NCBI GenBank assembly: GCA_025929895.1
Contig: JAICPI010000003.1
Location: forward strand, 29,649-93,648
Source: Thermoleophilia bacterium
GTDB lineage: Bacteria; Actinomycetota; Thermoleophilia; Gaiellales; Gaiellaceae
DNA length: 64,000 nucleotides
Direction: 5' to 3'
Shown: positions 45,109-53,249 of the stretch, in pieces
How the letters are laid out: every line of letters begins with the position of its first letter
Position numbering within the stretch: position 1 is the first letter of the stretch
Program-made: the position numbers and the translations under genes
Notes under the pieces: generated by a model
What the model was told of the DNA's origin: nothing
The model's input: the letters and a program-made list of their open reading frames with translations, nothing else
The model's database searches: none

Positions 45109-46047
45109 CTACGGGACCACGACGAGCTTCTTTCCCGGACCGTCGACCTGGCGCTGCCACGCATCGGCGACGGAGTCGAGCGGCACCCGCTCGACGTCGA
45201 GCCGAATGTCCCCCGCGATTGCGTGGTGAACGAGACGGCGGTACTGCTCGGCGAGCACCTCGGACGGTACGGCGTATACCGACATGCCGTGGATCGTCAG
45301 GCTCTTGAACCGCACCGCCTCCGAGGAAAGGGAGGCCGTCGCGCCGGCCGACTGGCCGAGGTTGACGATCGTCGCCTTCGGGACGGAAGCGAGAACGGCG
45401 GCTTCCCCTGGCCCGCCCCAAAGGGCATCGAAGACGAAGCTCGGCCCGTCGCCGTCGAACGCGTCCATGAACGCCGTGACGAGGTCGCTGGCTTCGTTCA
45501 GCTGGACGGTGGCATCGGCGCCACGATCTGCCGCGCGTTGGAGTCCGGCTGCACTACGACCCGCCGCAACGACGCGGGCCGCACCGAGGAGCTTCGCGGT
45601 CTGGACTGCGACGAGGCCGACGGACCCCGTCGCGCCCAGCACGAGCACGTCCTCGCCACCCGTAAGCGGCGCCCGCCATGCGAAGGGCAACCAGCCCGCT
45701 AGCCCAGCGATCCCGAGTCCCGCCGCGAGCGCGGCATCCGCACCCTCGGGCACGTCGACCGCATACGCGTCGGCGACGGCTGCGCGCTCCGCGAGCGCAC
45801 CGTCCGACGTTCGCCCCAGCGACCCGCCGAAGAGCCAAACGATCCTGCCGTCGGCCGTGCGACCGACTGCCTCGCAACCCGGCACGTAGGGCAGTTCGGG
45901 ATGACCGATCGAAAGCGCACCACGCGAAACGGCGAGGTCGATCGGATTGATCGGGGCTGCCAGCACGTCGACTGTCTCGCCGACGGGCTCATGAGCGACG
46001 CCCAGCTCGGGCACAGCGCCGACAGCATGTATCACCGCAGCCTTCAC
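45109..46047 (-). CDS. Medium-chain dehydrogenase/reductase, quinone oxidoreductase-like
   Basis: 312 residues from GTG at 46047. GroES-like N-terminal domain (VKAAVIHAVGAVPELG, then AAPINPIDLAVSRG and VPGCEAVGR) and a Rossmann domain with VLVLGATGSVGLVAVQTAKLLGA as the NADPH site. Zinc-binding cysteines are absent, as in quinone oxidoreductases. It probably reduces quinones or enones with NADPH. It is the last gene inside the stretch bracketed by tRNA fragments. Confidence 0.87.
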   Translation of the reverse strand: MKAAVIHAVGAVPELGVAHEPVGETVDVLAAPINPIDLAVSRGALSIGHPELPYVPGCEAVGRTADGRIVWLFGGSLGRTSDGALAERAAVADAYAVDVPEGADAALAAGLGIAGLAGWLPFAWRAPLTGGEDVLVLGATGSVGLVAVQTAKLLGAARVVAAGRSAAGLQRAADRGADATVQLNEASDLVTAFMDAFDGDGPSFVFDALWGGPGEAAVLASVPKATIVNLGQSAGATASLSSEAVRFKSLTIHGMSVYAVPSEVLAEQYRRLVHHAIAGDIRLDVERVPLDSVADAWQRQVDGPGKKLVVVP

Positions 46048-46202
46048 GACCGGATCATCCCCGATCGCAAGGAGAAAGGAGTCGCATGGGCGAGGTGCTC
46101 TCGCCTGGTCAGTCGACGACTGGCGCAAACGCTGGCGCGCAGCCTATTCTCTTGGTTGAGAACTCCGCCGTTTGCAGGTGGTCTGCGCGAACGGCACGCC
46201 GC

Positions 46203-46243
46203 TTCCTAAACCGTGTGCGCTGGTTCGATTTCGGCCGCGGGCA
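46203..46243 (+). repeat. 3' half copy of the tRNA-Arg gene (att-like)
   Basis: These 41 bases match tRNA-Arg 42285-42325, from the anticodon loop to the discriminator base, at 38 positions; the three changes are C to T, C to T and G to C. Duplication of exactly this half of a tRNA is what tyrosine integrases leave at the far end of an integrated element. The copy is 3.9 kb from the intact tRNA. Confidence 0.75.
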
Positions 46244-46314
46244 CCTGTCCCCCTGTGCGGCGGCCGCGACCGGCAACGGCTCCGGCCGATTCGCGGGGCG
46301 CGGGGTCGCTTCAC

Positions 46315-46320
46315 TAGGCT
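46315..46320 (+). promoter_or_regulatory. -10 element TAGGCT before the PAP2 gene
   Basis: TAGGCT is followed by seven bases and ATG at 46328 with no ribosome site between. Confidence 0.42.
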
Positions 46321-46327
46321 CCGGCTG

Positions 46328-47251
46328 ATGGGATCGGCCGTCACCGAGGCGACGCCGGCTCGCTCCCTCCCACTGCTCCGGCTCGTCGCCGTGGCGATCT
46401 ACGTCGTCGCGCTCGTGACCGCGTGCGTCGTGCGTGGGATCCCGACCTCGCGCGACGCGCTCTTCCTCTGGATCGTGCTCGGGCTGCTCGCCGCATCCGT
46501 CTGCGACCTGCGCGGCTGGTTCCGGGGCATCGTCGTCGACTGGCTGCCGCTCGCGGCGATCCTCTTCGCCTACGACCTCCTGCGCGGGAGCGCGGACGAG
46601 CTGTTCGCTGCCCACGTGGAGCCTCAGCTCCGCGCGGACGAGCTGCTGTTCGGCGGGCAGGTGCCAACCGTGTGGCTCCAGGAGCGGCTCTGGGACGGCC
46701 CGGCGGGCGTCGACTGGATCGACTACGCGGCGTGGCTCGTCTACCTCACGCACTTCTTCGCCACGCTCTGCGTCGCGGCCGGGCTGTGGCTACGCGCACG
46801 GCCGCTCTTCCGGCCCTACGCGTCGATGGTGGCGCTGCTCGCCGCCACGGGATTCGCGACCTACGCGCTCTTCCCGGCCGTGCCGCCCTGGATGGCGAGC
46901 GAGCAGGGCGCGCTGCCCCCGACCGACCGGATCGTTCGGTTCGTGTCCGCCGACGCGCCGGTCGACTTCTTCGGCGCGCTCTGGGAGCACGGTGCGGCCT
47001 ACGCGAACGATGTTGCCGCCGTGCCGTCCCTGCACGCGGCGTACGCGCTCCTGATCACGCTCTTCTTCTGGTCGCGTGTCGGCCGGATAGGCAAGCTCGC
47101 CCTCGCCGGGTACTCGCTCGCGATGGGGTTCGCGCTCGTGTACACGGCCGAGCACTACGTGAGCGACCTGCTCCTCGGGTGGCTGTACGCCGCCTTTGCG
47201 TTCGGTGCCGTCACGCAGGTCTTCCGGCGCCTGCGCCGCGCAGATGGCTAA
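46328..47251 (+). CDS. PAP2-superfamily membrane phosphatase/transferase
   Basis: 307 residues, ATG at 46328. Six or more membrane helices enclose the PAP2 histidine motifs VPSLHAAYALLI (SxxH) and AEHYVSDLLLGW (HxxxD); the KxxxxxxRP motif is degenerate. The arrangement resembles the inositol phosphorylceramide/lipid phosphotransferase-like branch. It probably removes or transfers a head-group phosphate on membrane lipids. It overlaps the next membrane protein gene by eight bases. Confidence 0.84.
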   Translation: MGSAVTEATPARSLPLLRLVAVAIYVVALVTACVVRGIPTSRDALFLWIVLGLLAASVCDLRGWFRGIVVDWLPLAAILFAYDLLRGSADELFAAHVEPQLRADELLFGGQVPTVWLQERLWDGPAGVDWIDYAAWLVYLTHFFATLCVAAGLWLRARPLFRPYASMVALLAATGFATYALFPAVPPWMASEQGALPPTDRIVRFVSADAPVDFFGALWEHGAAYANDVAAVPSLHAAYALLITLFFWSRVGRIGKLALAGYSLAMGFALVYTAEHYVSDLLLGWLYAAFAFGAVTQVFRRLRRADG

Positions 47252-48971
47252 CGTCGGCCTCCTGCTCCTGCCGCTCGCGGCGCTCGCGCTCGTCGCGGTC
47301 GCCGGCTGCGGGATCGTTGCGCTGCTCGCGCCGAACCTGCCGGCGGACGCGGCCGCGGCGCTCGTCCCGCTCGCGGGCGCCGCCTGGCTCGCCGCAGCGA
47401 GCACGCTGCTGCCGCTCGGCGTCCCGGCGAAGCCGCTCGCGGTCGTCGCGGTCGGGGCGGCGGTCGCGCTCGCCGTCGGCGTCCGGCACCGGATCCGCCG
47501 ACTCGCGCGAGTGGCCGCGGTCCCCGCCGCGCTCGCGCTCGGCGCGGTCGCGCTCGCGGGCGGTCCGTCGGTCGCGCGCGGCGACTGGCGGGCGACGAGC
47601 CTCTACGAGAGCACCGACGCGTACCACTGGGTCTCCCAGGGCCGCGCGTACTTCGAGGGGCCCGCCCCGGAGCCCGTCTCCGAGCATCCCGACCGACTGA
47701 CGTACGAGCGGTCGCGGACGCAGCACTGGGCCGTCGCCGTGCCGTTCGGCGCGGGGCTGATCGGCTGGCTGTCGCGCTCCGACGTCGCCGACGCGTACGG
47801 CGCCCTCGCGGCGGCGCTGTTCGCGCTCCTCCCGCTGGCCGGATACGCGGCCGCGCGCGCCGTGCTCGGCTGGAAGAGGCACCTCGCGGCGGGAGCCGGC
47901 GCGGCGCTCGCGCTCAACGCGTCGCTCCTGTTCGCGAGCCACTTCTCGTGGCAGCAACAGGTCGTCGGGAGCGCGCTCGCGTTCGCGGCGGCCGCGCTCC
48001 TCTGGCTCGGCCTCCGCGGCGAGGCGGGGGGAAGCGCGCTCCTGCTAGCCGGCTTGCTCGCGGCGGGTGCGATCGGAACGTACCGGCTCGGCTTCGCGCC
48101 CTTCCTCGCCGCGCTGCTCGCGACCGTCGCGGTCGCGTGCATCTGGCGCAGCGACGATCGGCGCGGGGCCGCGCGCCGCGCCGGCCTCTTCGCCGGCGCC
48201 GCGGGCGTCCTCGCGGCCCCGTCGCTCGTCGCGCTCGTGCGCGGCCTGCCCGGCTTCATCGACTCGGGCGGGTTCTCGACGGCGTTCAAGGAGGGGTTCG
48301 CCGGCGGGCAGCCGGGCGAGGCGCTCGGGCTGGTGCCGCACGTCTGGGCGATCGAGAACGGGTGGGCGGACCCGCTCCGGATCGGGTGGCTCATCGCCGC
48401 CTCCGCCCTGACGGCGGGGCTGCTGGTCGCGGGCGCGCGCCGGAGCCGGCCGAGCGGCTTCGTGCTCGCCGGGACGGCGCTCGTCGCCGCCGGCTATGCG
48501 CTGCTGCTCCTGCCCCGCTTCGCGCCCTACCTGTCGTACAAGCTGCTCGCCTACGGCGCCCCCTTCCTCGTCCTGCTCGCCCTGACGCCGCTGGCCGAGC
48601 GGGCCGGCTGGGCCGGACGCGGCGCCGCCGCCGCGGCGGGCGTGCTGCTCGTCGCGTCGGGCGCGGTCGCGACCGTCGCGGCGGGACGAGACGCGCGCGC
48701 GGCTCCGCGCCTCGCAGCGATCGGCGGGCTCCCCGCGGACGCGATCGTCACCGTGTCGACGGACGACCCCTGGCGACAGGCGTGGGCGATCTACGACCTC
48801 CGCGAGCTGCGCGTCTCCGTCGAGCGACCGACGTTCCTGCTCACCGGACAGGGCGTGGAACGCCGGCTCGACTACCGGAACCGCCCGATCTCCCACGCGG
48901 TGGTCTACACGGCCGCGGGCGTCCCCACGGTCGTCCCCGCCGCGAGGCGCACTGCGGCCGTCAGCCGCTGA
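47244..48971 (+). CDS. Multi-pass membrane protein, probable lipid-linked glycosyltransferase
   Basis: 575 residues with about 12 hydrophobic helices. An external loop after the fourth helix (YESTDAYHWVSQGRAYFEGPAPEP) and a soluble C-terminal tail resemble GT-C fold glycosyltransferases, though a clear DD or ED motif is not evident. ATG at 47244 lies within the end of the PAP2 gene, indicating translational coupling. It may glycosylate envelope lipids; the assignment rests on topology and neighbourhood only. Confidence 0.7.
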   Translation: MANVGLLLLPLAALALVAVAGCGIVALLAPNLPADAAAALVPLAGAAWLAAASTLLPLGVPAKPLAVVAVGAAVALAVGVRHRIRRLARVAAVPAALALGAVALAGGPSVARGDWRATSLYESTDAYHWVSQGRAYFEGPAPEPVSEHPDRLTYERSRTQHWAVAVPFGAGLIGWLSRSDVADAYGALAAALFALLPLAGYAAARAVLGWKRHLAAGAGAALALNASLLFASHFSWQQQVVGSALAFAAAALLWLGLRGEAGGSALLLAGLLAAGAIGTYRLGFAPFLAALLATVAVACIWRSDDRRGAARRAGLFAGAAGVLAAPSLVALVRGLPGFIDSGGFSTAFKEGFAGGQPGEALGLVPHVWAIENGWADPLRIGWLIAASALTAGLLVAGARRSRPSGFVLAGTALVAAGYALLLLPRFAPYLSYKLLAYGAPFLVLLALTPLAERAGWAGRGAAAAAGVLLVASGAVATVAAGRDARAAPRLAAIGGLPADAIVTVSTDDPWRQAWAIYDLRELRVSVERPTFLLTGQGVERRLDYRNRPISHAVVYTAAGVPTVVPAARRTAAVSR

Positions 48972-48975
48972 GCGC

Positions 48976-49278
48976 TCAGGCGCGCGCGAACGGCCGCGAT
49001 CGGGAGTGCGTTCGGGCGCGCTGCCCTCGTGCTTCCTCCTTGAGGCGCGCGCACTCCCAGCAGATGCCGAACGGGTCGTCCACGGCGTGCCCCTTGATGC
49101 ACATGACGCGCCGACGAGCGGGACCGCGCACCGGGATCGCGTCCGCGCAGAAGCCATCGCGCACGTGCTCCGCCCAGACGACGTCCTCGACCGCACGGCG
49201 AGCCACCTCGGCGAACCAGCCGCATTCGGGGCAGGCGATCACGTAACAGGTGTAGCAGCTGCCCCGCCGTCGGTCCAT
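48976..49278 (-). CDS. Cysteine-rich small protein with three Cys pairs
   Basis: 100 residues, ATG at 49278. Cysteine pairs CYTC and CPEC (residues about 8-11 and 16-19), a C-x-x-G-H (MCIKGH) and CWEC form what look like two zinc ribbons separated by VVWAEHVRDGFCADAIPV. The C-terminus is strongly basic (EEARGQRARTHSRSR), which suggests nucleic-acid contact. The family is unknown to me. It is convergent with the membrane glycosyltransferase gene and divergent from the nucleotidyltransferase. Confidence 0.68.
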   Translation of the reverse strand: MDRRRGSCYTCYVIACPECGWFAEVARRAVEDVVWAEHVRDGFCADAIPVRGPARRRVMCIKGHAVDDPFGICWECARLKEEARGQRARTHSRSRPFARA

Positions 49279-49300
49279 GGGACCTGCCTGCCGATCGTCG

Positions 49301-49306
49301 TAGGAT
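49301..49306 (+). promoter_or_regulatory. -10 element TAGGAT before the nucleotidyltransferase gene
   Basis: TAGGAT is followed by eight bases and GTG at 49315. Confidence 0.42.
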
Positions 49307-49314
49307 CGGCGCTC

Positions 49315-49803
49315 GTGGCCGTGACCGATGCCGCCGGCGAGCGCTGGGCACAGCTGGCGCCGCGTGACGTGCGCGGGCTGCTCGGCGGGCTCTCGATCCG
49401 CTGGTGGATCGCCGGCGGCTGGGCGCTCGACGTCGAAGGGCGGTGCGAGCACGGTGACGTGGACGTGATCGTGCTCCGGCCGGAGCACGAGGCCCTGCGG
49501 CGCGAGCTCGCGGGCTGGGATCTCCGCATCGCCCACCGCGGAGCGCTGCGGCCGTGGCACGGCGGCCCGGTGGGGCCGCCCGAGTACGCCGTCTGGGCCC
49601 GGCCGACGCCCGCCGACGCGTGGCACCTCGACTTCAAGATCGAGACGGTCGAGGGCGACGAGTGGGTGTACCGGCGTGATGCTGCCGTTCGCCGGCCGTT
49701 GACGGAGCTGGGCCTCGTGGTCGACGGCATCCCGTTCCTCGCGCCCGACCTCGCGGAGCTCTACCGGACCGGATCGTCCGACTCCGCGAGCAGACGCTCG
49801 TAG
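49315..49803 (+). CDS. Aminoglycoside/lincosamide nucleotidyltransferase-like protein
   Basis: 162 residues from GTG at 49315 (GTG 49321 is also possible). The core WWIAGGWALDVEGRCEHGDVDVIVLR matches the GG(W)-x9-D-x-D signature of the nucleotidyltransferase superfamily branch with LinA and ANT(2''), and LDFKIE supplies a third acidic residue. Chromosomal members often have unknown substrates; drug modification is possible but not shown. Its 3' end overlaps the convergent GT4 gene by 43 bases. Confidence 0.8.
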   Translation: MAVTDAAGERWAQLAPRDVRGLLGGLSIRWWIAGGWALDVEGRCEHGDVDVIVLRPEHEALRRELAGWDLRIAHRGALRPWHGGPVGPPEYAVWARPTPADAWHLDFKIETVEGDEWVYRRDAAVRRPLTELGLVVDGIPFLAPDLAELYRTGSSDSASRRS

Positions 49804-50921
49804 GCGGCGACGAACGCGTCGGCCGAGCGCTCGACCGTGTGCTCGAGGCTTCGGCGCCGCCCTTCTGCCCCCATGCGCGCCCGCAGGCCCGGATCGGCTG
49901 AGAGTCGCGCCAGCGCCGCTCCGATCGCGCCGGCGTCGCGTTCGACGAGCACGCCGGCCTCGGAGTCTCCGACGAGGTCGGTGACTCCGTCGACGGCCGT
50001 TCCGACGATCGGCAACGACGTTGCCGCCGCCTCGTACGCTGCGCGACAGAACGTCTCGCAGAGCGTCGGGAGGACCAGTACGTCCGAGGCTTGGTAGTAC
50101 CGCTCGACGTCCGAGCGGAGGCCGAAGAACCGAACGCGATCGGCCACGCCCGCCCGCGCGGCAACTCGCTCGTACCGCGGCACGTCGCCACCGCCGAGGA
50201 CCCAGAGGTGAAGGCTGCCGGGGCCGAGCCGGGACGCCTGGGCAAGACCCTCGATCGCGAGCTCGAGCCCCTTGAGCGCCCAGTAACGGCCCACGAAGAT
50301 GGCGATCACGTCGTCCTCGCCGATGCCTTCCTCGCGCCGGAGGGCGGCGCGTTCGGCGGGCGCTGCGCGGAAGCGCCTCGTGTCGATCGGGAACGTCGGC
50401 ACGACCGCTGCCTCGACGTCCGGGAAGTAGCGCTCGAGCGTCCGCCTCCCGCTCTCACATTCCGCGCCGAGCAGTCGCACGCGCCCGGGGCGATAGCACG
50501 CGCGCTCGACGGCGAGAAAGGCGGCGAGGGCGAACCGCCACGGCCTCCGCACGCCGTGGACCGGCCAATGCCCGACCGCGCCGTGGTACAGCGAGTGGCA
50601 GTAGCCGACCGACGCCAGATCGACCCGCCCGGGCACGAGCGGGGCCGGTCCGACCGTGTGCACGAGGTCCGCACGCACGCCGCGCAGTCGAGCCCAGGCG
50701 GTTGCGAAGAAGACGGCCCAGGGAAGCCGGCCCCACCCCGCCCCGACGCGGGGGACGCGACGCCAGCGGACGAGCGGCCTGAGCTCCGGGGCCAGCTCGG
50801 TGCACACGACGGTGAAGTCGACTCGCTCCGACGCGCGCTCGACGATCCGGGCGAGGTGGCCGGCCGGCAGATCGGGTGACGCGATCCTCCAGGCGACGAG
50901 AGCGACGTGCGGCTTCCGCAT
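49761..50921 (-). CDS. GT4-family glycosyltransferase
   Basis: 386 residues, ATG at 50921. GT-B fold: an N-terminal acceptor domain with VALVAWRIASPDLPAGH, and a C-terminal donor domain with AIFVGRYWALKGLELAIEGL, then VLVLPTLCETFCRAAYEAAATSLPIVGT, the E-x7-E-like motif of family GT4. It should transfer a sugar from a nucleotide sugar to an envelope glycolipid or polysaccharide. It is divergent from the cupin gene and part of the envelope region. Confidence 0.88.
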   Translation of the reverse strand: MRKPHVALVAWRIASPDLPAGHLARIVERASERVDFTVVCTELAPELRPLVRWRRVPRVGAGWGRLPWAVFFATAWARLRGVRADLVHTVGPAPLVPGRVDLASVGYCHSLYHGAVGHWPVHGVRRPWRFALAAFLAVERACYRPGRVRLLGAECESGRRTLERYFPDVEAAVVPTFPIDTRRFRAAPAERAALRREEGIGEDDVIAIFVGRYWALKGLELAIEGLAQASRLGPGSLHLWVLGGGDVPRYERVAARAGVADRVRFFGLRSDVERYYQASDVLVLPTLCETFCRAAYEAAATSLPIVGTAVDGVTDLVGDSEAGVLVERDAGAIGAALARLSADPGLRARMGAEGRRRSLEHTVERSADAFVAAYERLLAESDDPVR

Positions 50922-50959
50922 CGTCCGATGTTCCCATCCCCGCCGGGGGCGACGAGAGG

Positions 50960-50965
50960 TAGCGT
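50960..50965 (+). promoter_or_regulatory. -10 element TAGCGT before the cupin gene
   Basis: TAGCGT is followed by eight bases and ATG at 50974. Confidence 0.38.
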
Positions 50966-50973
50966 CCGGACGG

Positions 50974-51414
50974 ATGGGCGACGACAACGTCTGGTCGGAC
51001 GAGTGGGACGACGCCGACGACTGGTCGGGCGGCGGCGGGCGGAGCAAGCGGCTTCCCCGCGGGACGAGCCTGGGTGCGAGCGTGTACGAGCTCGGGCCCG
51101 GCAACTTCGTCGTCTACCACTTCCATCACGGATCCGAGGAGTCGATGGTCGTGCTGCGCGGACGGCCGACGCTGCGGACGGACGACGGGACGCGCACGCT
51201 CGCCGAGGGCGAGGTGGTGCATTTCCCCGCCGGCCCCGACGGCGCGCACGGCGTCTCGAACGAGACCGACGAGCCCGTGCGCTTCGTGATGGTGTCGACG
51301 CTCGTCTCGCCCGAGGTCGTCGAGTATCCCGACCTCGGTCAGATCACCGCGCAGGCGCGAACCGGCTCGCAGACCGGCGAGCGGCTGTGGTTGATCCACG
51401 ACGTCAAGGACTGA
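50974..51414 (+). CDS. Cupin-domain protein
   Basis: 146 residues. After an acidic, Trp-rich N-terminus (DDNVWSDEWDDADDWSGGGG), a single cupin barrel shows the two motifs: YHFHHGSEESMVVLRG with metal-ligand His and Glu, and HFPAGPDGAHGV with the final His. Small cupins of this type bind metal and a sugar or small ligand. No operon partner is apparent; its stop overlaps the convergent secreted protein gene by 11 bases. Confidence 0.85.
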   Translation: MGDDNVWSDEWDDADDWSGGGGRSKRLPRGTSLGASVYELGPGNFVVYHFHHGSEESMVVLRGRPTLRTDDGTRTLAEGEVVHFPAGPDGAHGVSNETDEPVRFVMVSTLVSPEVVEYPDLGQITAQARTGSQTGERLWLIHDVKD

Positions 51415-53206
51415 CCGGGAGCGACGCCTCGGCGGAGTTGGGGCTGCGGTTCGCCGACGTGTCGAACGCGCGGACGATGTAGGAGAGCGTGGCGTTCGCC
51501 GGCGGAGCAGCGTCGCGGTACGTCGAGCGGACGATCGCCGTCCTCGTGAGCAGGCGGTACGGCCCGCCCGCCGTCGTCGCGCGGAAGACGCGGTAGCCGG
51601 CGAGGTCCGCCTCCCTGCCGTCGCTCCAGTCGACGAGCACCGCGCCCCTGGTGCCGGGCTCGCGGGTCGCGGTCACCGACCGGGGCGTCGCGGGCGGACG
51701 CCTGTCGCGCAGGAACGGCAGGAGCGCCGGGAGCTGCACGACGTCGACGTCGAGCGTGTTCAGCCGCGGGAAGTCGCCGTAGCCGGGCAGGTCGTCGCGC
51801 GCGCACGTCGCGGCGTCGGCGGCCGCTGCGGTGAGCCGCGACGACCACTCGAGCGGCGCGAGCCCGGCCGAGCGCGCGAGTCGTGCGAGCTTCTGCCGCC
51901 GCAGCTCGTCCGCGAGCACGCCGCGCGCGATCGAGACGGTCACGCGGCGCTGCTGGACCGCGCGCACGTACGCCCGACGGGAGCCGCGGAACGAGCGGGC
52001 CACGAGCTGCGACTCCGCCCGCAGCAGCTCGGCCGCCGTCACGCGTGCCCTGCGCTCGAGCACGGCCCGGGCGAACGCGGCGGTCACGGCCTTGTGCCGG
52101 TCGCCCGTCAGCCGCTGGATCGCTCGGACCGCCTGCTCCCGGACGACGCCGCCCGGGAAGGCGCAGTGGACACCCGAGGGAAGGACGATCTGACCCTCGG
52201 TGCGCGATGCGTCGAACGCCGGGCCCGCGACGGCGGGACCGTCGCAGAGCGCCGGATCGCGCGTCCAGAGGTACACGCACGCCGCGGCTGGCTTGTCGGG
52301 GTCGATGCTCGCCGGGCCGAAGTTGCCCCACCCCCACGACCACACCGTCGGCGTGCCTTCGTCGCGTGCGACCTGCTGTGCGGCGAGCGCCTGCCACTTG
52401 ACCAGGCGGAACCACTCCTCGCGCGGCTGGAGCCCCTCCCTGCCGAGCGTGCCGGGCGCCACGTGGAAGCCGAGCATGAACCCGATGCGGTTGCGCGGGA
52501 CACCGGCGCGGACGAACCGCCGGACGATGCTGCGCATCCCCAGCCGCACGCGGCGGTTGCCGATCAGCGGACCGAGCGCGCTGATGTTGCGCGCGTTGTA
52601 GTACGCCTCGTAGACGACCGTGCCCGCGCGCCCGACGCTTGCCCACCACGCTGCCGCTGCACCGGCGACGTTCGGGTCGCCGTGGACGAGGAGCACGGGC
52701 CGCGCGCCGCGCTGTGCGAGCCTCTCGATCAGCGCGAGGACGTTCGCGCGGTACTGCGCGTTGTTCGGCGTCCAGGGAGCGGCGAGGCCAGGGCCGAGGA
52801 GCTCGTTCAGCGCGATCCAGGGGCTCGCGCACGCGGTCGACGCGACCGCGAGCTCGTACAGGAGATCCGCGCCCGCGGCGATCGACGCGGGGTCGTTCGG
52901 CGTCGCCGGCTCGCCGACGAACGCAGGCAGGTTCAGGACGAAGTACGTCGTCGCCGCGCCGGCCGCCCGGTACTGCGCGGGGAGCGCGGTGCCGCTCGCC
53001 GCGAGCACGACGCCCGGGCGCGCGAAGACGGTGCGCACCTCCGGCGGAACGGAGCCCTGCCCGAACTCGATCCAGAGCGGGGTCGTGTGCGGCAGGCCGC
53101 AGTCGTGGCTTGCGAGCGCCTGCTTCTGGCCGGGTGCGACCCACGCCGCGAGCGCGGCGAGGAAGACCACGGCCGGCACCACGTGACGACGGCCACGAGA
53201 CCCCAA
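51404..53206 (-). CDS. Large secreted protein with C-terminal fibronectin type III domain
   Basis: 600 residues from TTG at 53206, with GGAGG about five bases upstream. A signal peptide (1-32) precedes a domain (35-330) with Rossmann/TIM-barrel-like strands (ARPVLLVHGDPNV, NRIGFMLGFHVAPG, TPTVWSWGWGNFGP) that may be a glycoside hydrolase-like barrel. A helical region follows, and a fibronectin type III module (about 505-598) ends the protein. I cannot name a family for the barrel. It follows the methyltransferase gene by 43 bases on the same strand. Confidence 0.75.
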   Translation of the reverse strand: MGSRGRRHVVPAVVFLAALAAWVAPGQKQALASHDCGLPHTTPLWIEFGQGSVPPEVRTVFARPGVVLAASGTALPAQYRAAGAATTYFVLNLPAFVGEPATPNDPASIAAGADLLYELAVASTACASPWIALNELLGPGLAAPWTPNNAQYRANVLALIERLAQRGARPVLLVHGDPNVAGAAAAWWASVGRAGTVVYEAYYNARNISALGPLIGNRRVRLGMRSIVRRFVRAGVPRNRIGFMLGFHVAPGTLGREGLQPREEWFRLVKWQALAAQQVARDEGTPTVWSWGWGNFGPASIDPDKPAAACVYLWTRDPALCDGPAVAGPAFDASRTEGQIVLPSGVHCAFPGGVVREQAVRAIQRLTGDRHKAVTAAFARAVLERRARVTAAELLRAESQLVARSFRGSRRAYVRAVQQRRVTVSIARGVLADELRRQKLARLARSAGLAPLEWSSRLTAAAADAATCARDDLPGYGDFPRLNTLDVDVVQLPALLPFLRDRRPPATPRSVTATREPGTRGAVLVDWSDGREADLAGYRVFRATTAGGPYRLLTRTAIVRSTYRDAAPPANATLSYIVRAFDTSANRSPNSAEASLPVSP

Positions 53207-53249
53207 TGCCCCTCCAGGGTGCCACCCGCGCCGTGCGGGCGCAAGGACG

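Noticed and set aside
42326..46202. Complete integrative element
   Set aside because: No integrase, recombinase or transfer gene is present; the tRNA fragments support only a remnant or hot spot.
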